Shown one piece after another: positions 7,605 through 17,147 of a stretch of DNA of 64,000 nucleotides. The position numbers and the translations under genes were made by a program. Origin of the DNA: Ochrobactrum teleogrylli (lineage in GTDB: Bacteria > Pseudomonadota > Alphaproteobacteria > Rhizobiales > Rhizobiaceae); assembly GCF_006376685.1 (NCBI RefSeq), contig NZ_VEWL01000013.1:62001-126000 (forward strand). Reading direction: 5' to 3'. The notes below the pieces were generated by a model. The model worked only from the letters and a program-made list of their open reading frames with translations, searched no databases and had not been told where the DNA came from. Positions within the stretch are counted from its first letter, which is position 1, and the number at the start of each line of letters is the position of its first letter.

Positions 7605-9128
7605 GTGAACGGACGCAGACAGGCCATTCTGGCCATTGATGAAGGAACGTCCGGAACCAGGGCCGCGCTCGTCGCGGCCGACGGTTCGGTCTCCGCCGTC
7701 AATTACACGACGCTTGCCGTCTCTTCACCACGTCACAACGTGGTGGAGCAGGACGCCGATGTTCTTTTGCAAAAGACCATCGAAGTGTGCGGCAAGACCA
7801 TTGCAGCCGCACGCGATGCGGGCGTGGAGATTGCTGCAATGGCAATCGCCACGCAACGCGCCACCGGTGTTCTGTGGGATACGCAAACGGGCCGGGCGCT
7901 GGTTCCCGCCATGGTCTGGCAGGATTCGCGCTATGCCGAAGAACTGAAACCACTCGGAGCCATCTGGGACGCGAAACTCGTGTCGCTTGCCGGACGTCCT
8001 GTGGGCGGACGCGCGATCTATTTATGGGCGGCGCGCCACATGCAGGAGACGCCCGTCGTGCGCGAGGCATGGAAGGCGAAAAGGCTTGCTTTCGGCACGG
8101 TCGACACGTGGTTGCTGTGGAATCTGTCCGAAGAACGCAAGGCCGTCACCACACCGACGAACGCGACTTCTGCCGGTGCCTATATTCTCGCTGAGAACCG
8201 CTACTTCACCGAATGGGTGGAGGCGCAGGATTTTCCGCCGGAGCTGTTGCCGGAGCTGAAACAGGACGCTGACGATTTCGGTTATACGCGGCAGGATATT
8301 CTCGGGATCCGCGTGCCGATCAAGGCGTCTTGCGGCGATCAGCTCGGTGGTCTTGTCGGTCTTGGCTGTCACGATGCAGGGCAAGCCATGTGCGTACACG
8401 GTACGGGCAGTTTCGTCGATCTTGTGATCGGAAAACAGACGCCAAAGAATCCCGGCCTCTACGAGGCAACTTTCACCATGACGGCGTGGCGGAGCGAGAA
8501 CCTCTCGCATTTTGCGGTCGAGACCTATGCCGCCACAACCGGATCGGCGCTCAACTGGCTCTGTAATGAAATGCGCTGGTTCGAGAATGCCAAGGAAATC
8601 AGCGAACTGGCTGCAACTGTACCGTCTTCCGATGGCCTGTTCTTCATGCCGACCCTGACGGGATTGCGCCAGCCGAACATCGTTCCCGATGGCCGGGCAT
8701 CACTGACCGGGCTCTCGATGGCACATAGCCGGGCGCATCTTGCTCATGCCATTCTGGAAGGTATTGCGCATTCGGTCGTTTCCTGTGCGGAGGCGAGCTC
8801 TAAAGTGGCGGGCGTTCCGGTTCGGGAAGTGGTGGCAGGCGGAGGGCTTTCCTCCAGCGATACGCTGCTTCAGCTGCAGGCCGATCTCAGCGGTGTGCCG
8901 GTGCGGCGCATGGCGGATCAGGATCGCGCGAGCCTGCGGGGAACCGCATTTCTGGCAGGCAGCGATGGCTTGCTCTGGAGCGACCTTGCTGAAGCTCGCG
9001 GCACGCTGCCCGAAGGCAATCTTTTTATCCCCAAGATCAGCGAAGCGGAAAGACAGGACCGCAGAGCGCGGTGGCATTCCCTCACGGAAGAGGAAGTCGC
9101 ACGCGTTCGATCCGGTCACTATCATTAA
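7605..9128 (+). CDS. FGGY-family carbohydrate kinase, glycerol-kinase-like
   Basis: A 507-aa sugar/polyol kinase of the FGGY family, which phosphorylates a polyol with ATP in the cytoplasm. The N-terminal phosphate-binding motif is DEGTSGTRAAL (about 12-22), the glycerol-kinase type. A WQDSRYAEE segment near 110 and a GGGLSSSDTLLQLQADLSG segment near 410 are the expected second-domain motifs. Translation starts at a GTG with CGGAGGA in front, 14 bases after the MFS stop. The next gene is a GlpD-like dehydrogenase, so a glycerol 3-phosphate-like product is plausible. I do not call it glpK because the substrate-binding residues were not checked. Confidence 0.85.
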   Translation: MNGRRQAILAIDEGTSGTRAALVAADGSVSAVNYTTLAVSSPRHNVVEQDADVLLQKTIEVCGKTIAAARDAGVEIAAMAIATQRATGVLWDTQTGRALVPAMVWQDSRYAEELKPLGAIWDAKLVSLAGRPVGGRAIYLWAARHMQETPVVREAWKAKRLAFGTVDTWLLWNLSEERKAVTTPTNATSAGAYILAENRYFTEWVEAQDFPPELLPELKQDADDFGYTRQDILGIRVPIKASCGDQLGGLVGLGCHDAGQAMCVHGTGSFVDLVIGKQTPKNPGLYEATFTMTAWRSENLSHFAVETYAATTGSALNWLCNEMRWFENAKEISELAATVPSSDGLFFMPTLTGLRQPNIVPDGRASLTGLSMAHSRAHLAHAILEGIAHSVVSCAEASSKVAGVPVREVVAGGGLSSSDTLLQLQADLSGVPVRRMADQDRASLRGTAFLAGSDGLLWSDLAEARGTLPEGNLFIPKISEAERQDRRARWHSLTEEEVARVRSGHYH

Positions 9129-9140
9129 ACAGGAGTTGAA

Positions 9141-10820
9141 ATGCTGAATCTGCGCTCCCGGCGCGCGGACAAGGATCGCGCCCGGATGATCCGCACCGAA
9201 CCGCTGCGGCTGAACCGTTCGGAACAGGAAGACCGTCTTGCCACCGAAACCTACGATATTCTCATCGTCGGCGGCGGCGTGACCGGGGCTTACTGCGCCT
9301 TCGACGCAAGTCTGCGCGGCTTTCGTGTTGCGCTGGTCGAGAAGGATGATTTTGCATCCGGTACATCATCGAAATCCTCCAAGATGGTGCATGGCGGCTT
9401 GCGCTATATCGAACAGGGCAATCTTGGGCTGGTTCGTCATTCCCTGCTGGAGCGCCAACGCCTGCGCCGCAACGCAAGCCATCTGGTGCAGCGCCTGCCT
9501 TTCCTGTTCCCCATTCTTGAAAGGGATGGTGTGTTCGACTCGCGCTTTGCCAAGGCGTTTGAAGGCTTGCTCTGGACCTATGATCTGGCAGGCGGATGGC
9601 GCGAAGGCATCCTGCATCAGAAGCTGACTGCGGCGGAAGTGCTGGCGCATTGCCCGACCTTCAAGGACGAGTATCTGCGCGGTGGCCTGATGTATTTTGA
9701 TGCCCGCGTCGACGATGCGCGCCTGACGCTGGCGCTTGCCCGCTCGGCCGGTTTTCATGGGGCGACGGTCCTCAACCACTCGAAAGTTGCCGAGATCACC
9801 CGCAGTTCGGGCCGGGTTGATGGCGCAATCGTTCATACCGTCGAGGGCAAGGAAATTCGGGTGCGCGCCAAGGCCGTCATCATGGCGACGGGCGTATGGC
9901 TGCGCGACTGGATGGGCCTTGGCAAGGACGGCGAAAAGCCGTTGCATGTGCGCCCCGCAAAGGGTGTTCACGTGGCGATCCCCTGGCTGAAAATCCGCAA
10001 CGACTGCACGGTGACGGTGCCCGTGCCGGGCCGTAGCCGCCGGGCGACCATCACGCGCTGGGGCAATGTCTCCTATCTCGGCACGACCGATGAGGATTAT
10101 CAGGGCGATCTCGATGATGTGCATTGCACCCGCCGAGAACTCGATTTTCTGATCGAGGGCGCTTGCAGCGCGCTCAATATCGATCTGACGCCAGATGATG
10201 TCGTCGGCAGCATTGCCGGATGTCGTCCGCTGGTCGCCGCTTCATCGGGCGGCAGCACCATGGACGTCAAACGCGACCATTCCGTGCATGTTGCGCCTGA
10301 TGGCCTTGTCACGATTGTGGGCGGTAAGCTGACGACGTCGCGCCATATGGCCGAACAGACGGTGGATGCCGCCGCGAAAGTTCTGGGTGATCGCCGCCGT
10401 TGCACCACCAAGAAAGCCTTTTTGCTCGGTGCCGCCGGTTATGACGCGCAGGCAATCGTCGCTTCGGGTGGCATGGAGGCGCATCTGGGCGAACGTTACG
10501 GTACGGAATCGCGCTTCGTCAGTGATCTGATGGCCGCTCGTCCTGAACTTGGCCAACCGATTGTGGAAGGGTTGCCCTATACCGGCGGCGAAGTCATCTA
10601 CGCCGCCCGGCATGAACTTGCCCGGACCGTCGACGACGTGCTGTCGCGTCGTATGCGTGCCCGCCTGATGGCGCGCGATGCTTCCGCCCGTGCCGCCGCC
10701 AAGGTGGGCGCTTTGCTGGGTGAGGAGCTTGGTCTCCCCCAAACCGAAATCGACCGTCAGGTCGCCGCTTATGTGGCTGCGACCGAAAAAGAAAAATCCA
10801 TTCTCATAGGAGCGAACTGA
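9141..10820 (+). CDS. FAD-dependent glycerol-3-phosphate dehydrogenase family protein (first paralogue)
   Basis: A 559-aa flavoprotein of the GlpD family, oxidising sn-glycerol 3-phosphate or a related polyol phosphate to the ketose phosphate and passing electrons to the quinone pool at the inner membrane. The dinucleotide fold begins at about residue 36 (ILIVGGGVTGAYCAFDAS), and the GlpD signature SSKMVHGGLRYIEQGN follows near 80. Length and C-terminal helical domain (YAARHELARTVDDVLSRR) are normal for GlpD. The first 30 residues are a charged extension. It lies 12 bases after the kinase and 2 before the next flavoprotein, so kinase and oxidase are surely coexpressed. Confidence 0.88.
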   Translation: MLNLRSRRADKDRARMIRTEPLRLNRSEQEDRLATETYDILIVGGGVTGAYCAFDASLRGFRVALVEKDDFASGTSSKSSKMVHGGLRYIEQGNLGLVRHSLLERQRLRRNASHLVQRLPFLFPILERDGVFDSRFAKAFEGLLWTYDLAGGWREGILHQKLTAAEVLAHCPTFKDEYLRGGLMYFDARVDDARLTLALARSAGFHGATVLNHSKVAEITRSSGRVDGAIVHTVEGKEIRVRAKAVIMATGVWLRDWMGLGKDGEKPLHVRPAKGVHVAIPWLKIRNDCTVTVPVPGRSRRATITRWGNVSYLGTTDEDYQGDLDDVHCTRRELDFLIEGACSALNIDLTPDDVVGSIAGCRPLVAASSGGSTMDVKRDHSVHVAPDGLVTIVGGKLTTSRHMAEQTVDAAAKVLGDRRRCTTKKAFLLGAAGYDAQAIVASGGMEAHLGERYGTESRFVSDLMAARPELGQPIVEGLPYTGGEVIYAARHELARTVDDVLSRRMRARLMARDASARAAAKVGALLGEELGLPQTEIDRQVAAYVAATEKEKSILIGAN

Positions 10821-10822
10821 AT

Positions 10823-12373
10823 ATGATCAGCAAGGAAGCCATCAAACGCGGTTATAATCGTGGAAATTATGTCGTTGGCGCACCGACCCAGCCGCATTAT
10901 GCCGGCAGCATCAAGGAAATCGGCACCGAGGCCGATCTGGCTCAGAACGCCGTTGCCGTAGACGCTGCTCTCGTTGAAAAGCTGCGGGGCGTTGCAGACG
11001 AAGTTCTGACAGCGCGCGAAGATGTCGTCGTGAACACCCGCGACTGGTGGGCGCGCACCATGGTCGCGGAAACGGGTGGAAAGCCTGCAACGGTTGACGG
11101 CGTATTCGTTCGCGTTTCGACGGTCGAACAGGTTCAGTCCGTCATGCGCCTTGCGCATGAAGCAAAAGTTCCGGTTACGGTTTCTGCCGGGCGCTCCAAC
11201 GTTACCGGCGCGGCACTCCCGTTACGCGGCGGTATCGTGCTCGATGTCTGCAATCTCAACCGTTTCGTCAGCTTCGATGCGGACAGCCAGATCGTTGAAG
11301 TTGAAGCTGGCATGTTCGGCGACATTTTCGAGGAGATGATCCAGCGCGACTTTGGCATGACCATGGGCCATTGGCCGTCCTCATTCGGTATCAGCACCGT
11401 GGGCGGCTGGATCGCTTGCCGCGGCGCAGGTCAGCTTTCGACACGCTATGGCAAGATCGAGGACATGGTGTACGGCATGGAAGTCGTGCTGGCGGACGGT
11501 TCGCTGGTGACGGTTGGAAACTATGCCCGTGCAGCCATCGGACCCGATCTCCAGCAGCTATTCATTGGTTCGGAAGGCACGCTCGGCATTATCGTGAAGG
11601 CGCGCTTTAAACTGCATCGTCTGCCGGATTATGCCCGCGCGATCGCTTATGGCTTCAAGAGCTTCGGCATCGGTCTGGAAGCCTGCCGCCGCATCATGCA
11701 GGGCGGCGCCAATCCCGCAGCACTGCGTCTTTACGACGAGCTGGAAAGCGGTGTGCAGTTCGGCCTGCCGGAAAGCAACGTGCTGTTGATCGCCGATGAA
11801 GGCGCTCAGGAAATGGTCGACGCCGTGATGGCGATCAGCGAGAAGGTTTGCGCCGAACTCGGCGACAAGCTCGATGGTGACACGATCTTCGAAAAGTGGC
11901 TCGACACGCGCTATCTGACTGGCAAGAGCGCCGAAGGCTTCAAGCGCAGCCCGGGCTTTGTTGCCGATACGCTGGAAATGACGGGATGCTGGCGCGATCT
12001 GCCTGCGATCTACGACGAGGTCGTCGCTGCCATCAATGCAGTGCCGGGGACGCTGGCCGGTTCGGCGCATCAGTCGCATGCCTATGTCGACGGCGCCTGC
12101 CTCTATTTCTCGCTGCGTGGCGACGTGGAAGTGGAAAAGCGCGCCGAATGGTATCGTGCTGCCTGGGATGCTGCCAATGCCGTTCTAATCAAGTATGGTG
12201 CAGCCTTGAGCCATCACCACGGCGTCGGACTGCTCCGCGCGCCTTACATGAAGGACGCTCTGGGTTCTGCGTTTCCTCTCCTTGAAACGGTGAAGAAGGC
12301 GCTCGACCCGGACAATCTGCTTAACCCCGGCAAGCTCGGACTTTCGCTCGACATGCCAAGAGACGGAAAATGA
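10823..12373 (+). CDS. FAD-binding oxidase of the alkyl-DHAP synthase / glycolate-oxidase type
   Basis: A 516-aa VAO-family flavoprotein. The FAD domain is at about 85-265 (VTVSAGRSNVTGAA, then GHWPSSFGISTVGGWIACRG and LFIGSEGTLGI). The SSFGISTVGGWIACRGAGQ stretch and a late HHHGVGLLRAPYM motif (about 455-470) are characteristic of alkyldihydroxyacetonephosphate synthases (AGPS) rather than of lactate or glycolate oxidases. Position directly behind a GlpD-like enzyme that makes a DHAP-type ketone phosphate is intriguing. It could act on a glycerol-phosphate-like hydroxyacid or make an alkyl-DHAP; the first is the safer guess. AGGAGCG precedes the ATG. Confidence 0.78.
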   Translation: MISKEAIKRGYNRGNYVVGAPTQPHYAGSIKEIGTEADLAQNAVAVDAALVEKLRGVADEVLTAREDVVVNTRDWWARTMVAETGGKPATVDGVFVRVSTVEQVQSVMRLAHEAKVPVTVSAGRSNVTGAALPLRGGIVLDVCNLNRFVSFDADSQIVEVEAGMFGDIFEEMIQRDFGMTMGHWPSSFGISTVGGWIACRGAGQLSTRYGKIEDMVYGMEVVLADGSLVTVGNYARAAIGPDLQQLFIGSEGTLGIIVKARFKLHRLPDYARAIAYGFKSFGIGLEACRRIMQGGANPAALRLYDELESGVQFGLPESNVLLIADEGAQEMVDAVMAISEKVCAELGDKLDGDTIFEKWLDTRYLTGKSAEGFKRSPGFVADTLEMTGCWRDLPAIYDEVVAAINAVPGTLAGSAHQSHAYVDGACLYFSLRGDVEVEKRAEWYRAAWDAANAVLIKYGAALSHHHGVGLLRAPYMKDALGSAFPLLETVKKALDPDNLLNPGKLGLSLDMPRDGK

Positions 12374-12377
12374 TGGA

Positions 12378-12962
12378 ATGACTTTGGACAGAACGATCGG
12401 TGAGCGGCTTTTGCGGGCGCCAGTCATGGCGACGCTCTACGGCGTGGATAATCTTCAGGCATTTCTGGACAGCAAGGCGGAAGTGGGCATTGTCGCCAAC
12501 ATTGCCTTGCGCCATGTGGCCGAAGTGCTCAACGCGCTTAAGAAAAGCAACAAGCTGATCGTTCTGAACATCGACAGTTGCGAAGGCCTGTCGCAGGACA
12601 AGGGAGCTATCGAATTCCTTGCCGAGATTGGCATTTCGGTTCTGCTGTCGACCCGTGTTCCAACAATCCAGAAGGCCGCGCAATGCGGCCTTCTGACCAT
12701 GCAGAAAGTCTTTGTGACCGACCGGTCCACCTGGCCGCGCAGCCTGAAGGCGGTTTCGCAAAGCGGGCCCAATCTGGTGCAGATCATGCCATCGCCCATG
12801 CTCGGCTATCTCTCTGCAGAGGACAAACGCCGTCTCCCGCCTATCGTAGCTTCCGGCTTTATCTGTGATGAGACCGATGTAGCAAAGGCAATGAAAGAGG
12901 GCGCCATTGCCGTTTCGTCAAGCAATAAATCCCTTTGGGACTATAGCAGGCGCAAGCTATAA
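12378..12962 (+). CDS. Glycerol-3-phosphate responsive antiterminator (GlpP family)
   Basis: A 194-aa protein that matches the GlpP family along its length: a TIM-barrel-like fold with VGIVANIALRHVAEV near 38, IVLNIDSCEGLSQDKGAIEFL near 62, LLSTRVPTIQKAAQCGLLTMQKVF near 92 and the C-terminal AMKEGAIAVSSSNKSLW. In Bacillus GlpP binds glycerol 3-phosphate and the glp leader RNA to prevent termination. Here it is the last gene of the operon, 4 bases after the oxidase. A structured leader precedes the operon (6086-6168), an obvious candidate RNA partner. Whether it still binds RNA is not shown by the sequence. Confidence 0.85.
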   Translation: MTLDRTIGERLLRAPVMATLYGVDNLQAFLDSKAEVGIVANIALRHVAEVLNALKKSNKLIVLNIDSCEGLSQDKGAIEFLAEIGISVLLSTRVPTIQKAAQCGLLTMQKVFVTDRSTWPRSLKAVSQSGPNLVQIMPSPMLGYLSAEDKRRLPPIVASGFICDETDVAKAMKEGAIAVSSSNKSLWDYSRRKL

Positions 12963-13002
12963 TCACACATTGATGACAGCTGACGGTGGAAGCGGGTGTT
13001 CT

Positions 13003-13150
13003 AGAGCGGTTCCGGTTAAAACGGAATCGAGGAACCGCTCTATCTATTGGTTTTTACGCATTATCCTACGTATCAAAGCGGGATCAGAAATCAGTCCAGT
13101 GGACTGATTTCCCCGCGTAGGCGCTACGCACTTTTGCTGGAAATGTTCTA
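13003..13150. repeat. Interspersed palindromic repeat, composite copy
   Basis: The first part is an 11-bp perfect inverted repeat, AGAGCGGTTCC (13003-13013) with GGAACCGCTCT (13031-13041), followed by TATCTATTGGTTTTT. It could serve as terminator of the polyol operon in front. The second part begins TTTTTACGCATTATCC and ends CACTTTTGCTGGAAATG, matching a stretch at 48714-48768. Between these ends sits a 23-bp perfect palindrome (13088-13110) that is missing from the other copy. The remaining bases of the 526-base intergenic region, up to about 13320, show no gene that I can support. Confidence 0.65.
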
Positions 13151-13325
13151 GTGCCGCTTGCACCGCATCTATTCAATAGGCGTTTCACCATCATTCTACT
13201 TTGCTTGATGGTTCTGCCACATATCCGCGTCACGCATACCTGCCCTTCTCATCAGCGCTTATAACAACATCAAAGATTTTTCCCGCGCAGGGTTAGCAAC
13301 TTGTACTCGACGCTTCTCGGGGTGG

Positions 13326-13357
13326 TGTGAAATATATTTCATTATGTGAATTATATT
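13326..13357 (+). promoter_or_regulatory. Candidate operator: palindrome and direct repeats
   Basis: TGAAATATATTTCA (13328-13341) is a perfect 14-bp palindrome. TGTGAAATATATT (13326-13338) is repeated 19 bases on as TGTGAATTATATT (13345-13357), with one mismatch. The block ends against the -35 box of the importer operon. It is a plausible site for the SorC-family regulator encoded four genes downstream. Confidence 0.5.
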
Positions 13358-13384
13358 GACATAGCAAATTTCTTCCGATTATCT
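13356..13384 (+). promoter_or_regulatory. Promoter of the second sugar/polyol operon
   Basis: TTGACA (13356-13361), 17 bases, TTATCT (13379-13384): near-consensus sigma70-type promoter. The transcript would carry about 95 bases of leader before the binding-protein gene. Confidence 0.65.
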
Positions 13385-13488
13385 GGCTTTACCGAATTTC
13401 GAGGAGGAGGTTCGGTCTTCAGGGTTCATCGGCCGCTCGGTAGGGCGACAAAGGATATTGGGAGGGGCTTCGGCCTCAAGGAGGGAAC

Positions 13489-14517
13489 TTGCGCAATTTT
13501 CTAAGCACATCCGCAGCGGCGATCCTAGCAACGACGCTATTCACCGGCGTGGCAAGCGCGGAAACGGAAAACCCGTTTCGCTGCAAGCCGGGCGAAAAAT
13601 ATGTCATGAACGTCATGGTTTCGGGCGTCGAATATTGGTTCCCGGTTTACGAGATGTTCAAACAAGCCGGTCAGCAGTTCGGTTGCGAGACAGCCTATAC
13701 CGGCACGCCGGAATATGACGTCAACAAGCAAATCGCAACCTTCGATCAGGCGCTGGCTCAAAATCCGGCGGGCATTCTTGTCCATCCGATGAACTCGGAC
13801 CCCTTCGTTGAGCCGATCAACCGGGCGATTGATCAGGGCACTGCCGTCGTCACTTTCGCTGCGGACTCACCACTCTCGAAACGTATTTCGTTCATCACTT
13901 CGGACAATACCCGCGAAGGCACCTATGCCGCTGACGCGATTGCAAAGAAGATGGGCGGCAAGGGCGAATATGCCGTTCTTGAAAATCCGGGTCAGGACAA
14001 CCATGACAAGCGCATAGCGGCTTTCATCGCCCGGATGGAGGAAAAATATCCAGACATGAAGCTCGTTGGTCGCGCAGCCTCCAACCAGGACCCTAACAAG
14101 GCCTATCAGGGGCTTATGAGTCTGGTTCAGGCACACCCAAACCTGGGCGCGGTTTTCATGCCGGAAGCCAACTCGGCGATCGGGGCCTCCCAAGCCAATC
14201 AGGAAAGCGGCGGCAAGATCCTCGTCATGTGTGCCGACGTCAATGCCAACATCCTCGATATGATCAAGGCTGGACAAGTGTTCGGCTCGATTAACCCTAA
14301 TCAGGGCATGCAAGGCTATATGGGCTTCATGATGCTGTGGCTCGCCAAGCATCCCGAACTCATTGACCCGATGAACGACTCCAAGCGTTCCGGCTTCAAT
14401 CCGATGAGCATTCCATTCGTCGACAATGGGCTGTCGATTGTGACGGCAGAGAATGCGGACGACTTTTATTGGGACAAGTACCTGAAGCGGCGGGGCACCA
14501 AAGGGATCGACGAGTAA
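13489..14517 (+). CDS. Sugar ABC transporter substrate-binding protein
   Basis: A 342-aa periplasmic binding protein of the ribose/xylose type. Residues 1-24 form a signal peptide ending VASA before ETENP. The mature part has the two-lobe pattern of peripla_BP_4 proteins, including QIATFDQALAQNPAGILVHP near 85 and a VQAHPNLGAVFMPEANSAIG stretch near 210. The start is a TTG with AAGGAGGG in front; no ATG with a site exists nearby. It leads an operon with an RbsA-like ATPase and an RbsC-like permease. Downstream kinase and polyol-phosphate dehydrogenase suggest a polyol or unusual sugar as ligand. Confidence 0.87.
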   Translation: MRNFLSTSAAAILATTLFTGVASAETENPFRCKPGEKYVMNVMVSGVEYWFPVYEMFKQAGQQFGCETAYTGTPEYDVNKQIATFDQALAQNPAGILVHPMNSDPFVEPINRAIDQGTAVVTFAADSPLSKRISFITSDNTREGTYAADAIAKKMGGKGEYAVLENPGQDNHDKRIAAFIARMEEKYPDMKLVGRAASNQDPNKAYQGLMSLVQAHPNLGAVFMPEANSAIGASQANQESGGKILVMCADVNANILDMIKAGQVFGSINPNQGMQGYMGFMMLWLAKHPELIDPMNDSKRSGFNPMSIPFVDNGLSIVTAENADDFYWDKYLKRRGTKGIDE

Positions 14518-14586
14518 CCTTTTGTGTCGGCCATCCGGGATGGTTAAGTTCCGTATGGCCACCGCAAGCTTGGCGAGGAGCATGTC

Positions 14587-16125
14587 ATGGTGTCTGTGCC
14601 CGTTTTGGAAATCCGCAACGTGAGCAAGCATTTCGGTGCGGTGAAAGCGTTAACGGACGTGAACTTCAGCCTCGCGAAGGGCGAAGTTCATGCGATCTGC
14701 GGCGAAAATGGCGCGGGGAAGTCGACGCTCATGAACATCATTGCCGGTGTGGTGCAGCCGACAGAAGGCGAAATCCGCGTAGAGGGTTCGCCGGTCCGGG
14801 TAACGTCGCCCACCATTGCGCAGGCTCTTGGGCTTGGTCTTGTCCATCAGGAAATTGCGCTCTGCCCCGATGTGACCGTGGCCGAGAACATGTTCATGGC
14901 GGCAACAGATCGCCGCCGTTCGCCCTTCATGAACTACGCCGAGTTACAGCGGAACGCGCAGGCAGTGATGGACCGGCTGGCACCGATTGATGTGCGCCGC
15001 AAGGTCTCGGAACTGTCGATCTCCAACCAGCAACTGGTCGAAATTGCAAAAGCATTGACGCTCGATTGCAAGGTTCTGATCTTCGATGAACCAACGGCGG
15101 CGCTAACGGAAGCCGAGACAAAGGTTTTGTTCGGTATTATCCGAAACCTGAAATCCCAGGGAATATCGATCATCTATATCAGCCACCGCATGGCCGAAAT
15201 TTTCAGCCTGTGTGATCGGGTCACCGTGCTGCGCGATGGGCGCTATGTTTCGACAGAGAACGTCGCGGACCTGACGCCGGATGATATCGTGCGTCGTATG
15301 GTCGGTCGCGAGATTACGCAGCTCTATCCTGAAAAACAGGCTTTGGAAGAGCGTACGGAAGAAACCATTCTGAGTGTCTGTGGTCTTGGGGACAACAGCC
15401 GTTTCAAAGACGTCAGTTTCGACTTGCGACAAGGCGAAATTCTGGGTGTTGGTGGGCTGATTGGATCGGGACGTACCGAAATCGCCGAAGGCATCTGCGG
15501 ATTGCGCCCTGTTCAGGAGGGCGAGGTCTTTCTTTATGGGCAGAAGCTTCGGGCGAAGTCTTACGCCGACGCCGTTCAGGCGGGGGTTGTCTATCTCTCG
15601 GAAGACCGGAAGGGTTCCGGTGTTTTCCTCGATCTTTCTATTGCCCAAAACATTGCTGTCCTGGACCTGAAATCGCTGACCGGACCGCTCGGTCTGTTGA
15701 ACTCCAAGGCTGAAGCCGAACGCGCACAAGAACTCACCCGTCGGCTCGGCGTGCGAATGGGCGGGATCGGCATGCCTGTCTCGTCGCTTTCGGGCGGCAA
15801 TCAACAGAAGGTGGCGATAGCCAAGCAGCTGGCGGTCAATCCGAAGGTCATCCTGATGGACGAACCGACGCGAGGCATCGATGTTGGTGCGAAATCGGAA
15901 ATCCACCGGCTGCTGCGTGATCTCGCGCGCTCCGGAATTGGCATCATTGTGATTTCATCGGAGCTGCCGGAACTTCTCGGCCTTTGCGACAGGGTGCTGG
16001 TCATCCGGGAGGGTAGGGTTATGGGTGAAGTCGAGGGCGAAGCGATGACGGAAGAAGCGATCATGCGGCTTGCGTCGGGCATTGATGACCCCAAGAATTC
16101 GAAGGCATCACAGCATGTCGCATGA
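14587..16125 (+). CDS. Sugar ABC transporter ATP-binding protein (RbsA type, two ATPase domains)
   Basis: A 512-aa double ATPase as in RbsA/XylG/MglA. Domain 1 has Walker [11 protein letters not shown] (about 38-47), a weak signature [15 protein letters not shown] and Walker [11 protein letters not shown]. Domain 2 has the degenerate Walker [10 protein letters not shown] usual for this family, a full signature [15 protein letters not shown] and Walker [12 protein letters not shown]. It energises uptake through the permease encoded next. The start lies 69 bases after the binding-protein gene; the spacer contains only a small imperfect hairpin. Confidence 0.92.
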   Translation: MVSVPVLEIRNVSKHFGAVKALTDVNFSLAKGEVHAICGENGAGKSTLMNIIAGVVQPTEGEIRVEGSPVRVTSPTIAQALGLGLVHQEIALCPDVTVAENMFMAATDRRRSPFMNYAELQRNAQAVMDRLAPIDVRRKVSELSISNQQLVEIAKALTLDCKVLIFDEPTAALTEAETKVLFGIIRNLKSQGISIIYISHRMAEIFSLCDRVTVLRDGRYVSTENVADLTPDDIVRRMVGREITQLYPEKQALEERTEETILSVCGLGDNSRFKDVSFDLRQGEILGVGGLIGSGRTEIAEGICGLRPVQEGEVFLYGQKLRAKSYADAVQAGVVYLSEDRKGSGVFLDLSIAQNIAVLDLKSLTGPLGLLNSKAEAERAQELTRRLGVRMGGIGMPVSSLSGGNQQKVAIAKQLAVNPKVILMDEPTRGIDVGAKSEIHRLLRDLARSGIGIIVISSELPELLGLCDRVLVIREGRVMGEVEGEAMTEEAIMRLASGIDDPKNSKASQHVA

Positions 16126-17146
16126 ACAGGAAACAGGGGCTGGGAAGACGGTCATGACGAGCGCAACAGTGACAACAACCTATGGAAAAGGCGCCTCGGG
16201 CTGGAAACGGCTGGGCACGATGCGCGAAGCGGGACTGATCGCGATCATTCTGGCGCTTTGCATTGCCATGAGCTTCGCATCGCCGCACTTCCTGACATTT
16301 GGCAATTTTCGGGCCATGCTGATGTCGTTTTCGGTAGAAGGCATTGTCGTTGTTGGTATGACGATCTTGTTGATCGTCGGCGGCATCGACCTGTCGGTGG
16401 GTTCGGTCGTCTGCTTCTCGATGGTTCTTTCGGGGACATTGTTTCTGATGGGGCTCGACCCCTGGAGCGCATCGCTGATCGGCATTATCGCCAGCGGATT
16501 GATCGGCTGTGTCATGGGTTTCTTCGTTACGGTCGTGGGCTTGAACCACTTCATCACATCGCTGGCAGCGATGGTGATCGTACGCGGCGTCTGCCTGATC
16601 ATAACCAAAGGCACCCCGCTGTCGCTCTTCACCTTGCCGCCATCGTTCAAGGCGATCGGGCAGGGCACGTTTCAGGGCGTCCCGATTGTCATTCTGATCT
16701 TCGTCGCCGTGGTCGTATTTTTCGATTTCCTGCTGCGTCGTGCAACGGCCTTCCGCAAGGTTTTCTACACCGGCAGCAACGAGAAGGCAGCGCTCTATTC
16801 CGGCATCAAGACCAATCAGGTGAAATTCTGGGTAACAGTACTTTGCGCCACGCTGTCGGGTGTGGCAGGCGTTATCTACATGTCCCGCTTCGGTGCTGCT
16901 ACGCCCACCTTCGGTGTTGGCATGGAACTCAACATCATTGCCGCTGCCGTGATCGGGGGTGCGTCGTTGAGTGGGGGATCAGGCACGATCCTGGGGGCAA
17001 TTCTCGGTATTGCCCTGCTTTCGGTGGTCACAAGTTCGCTGATCTTGCTAAACGTCTCGGTTTATTGGCAAGACATGATCAAGGGTTGCATTCTGCTTGC
17101 CGCCGTATCGATTGACCATTTCCTTCATAAGCGGAAGGCTGCCTGA
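16115..17146 (+). CDS. Sugar ABC transporter permease (RbsC type)
   Basis: A 343-aa inner-membrane permease with about nine to ten hydrophobic segments. The family segments are [17 protein letters not shown] near 80 and [20 protein letters not shown] near 280, the loop touching the ATPase. The ATG at 16115 overlaps the end of the ATPase gene by 11 bases. An ATG at 16154 is an equally possible start that would shorten the charged N-terminus by 13 residues. It works with the preceding two genes as one importer. Confidence 0.9.
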   Translation: MSHEQETGAGKTVMTSATVTTTYGKGASGWKRLGTMREAGLIAIILALCIAMSFASPHFLTFGNFRAMLMSFSVEGIVVVGMTILLIVGGIDLSVGSVVCFSMVLSGTLFLMGLDPWSASLIGIIASGLIGCVMGFFVTVVGLNHFITSLAAMVIVRGVCLIITKGTPLSLFTLPPSFKAIGQGTFQGVPIVILIFVAVVVFFDFLLRRATAFRKVFYTGSNEKAALYSGIKTNQVKFWVTVLCATLSGVAGVIYMSRFGAATPTFGVGMELNIIAAAVIGGASLSGGSGTILGAILGIALLSVVTSSLILLNVSVYWQDMIKGCILLAAVSIDHFLHKRKAA

Positions 17147-17147
17147 C

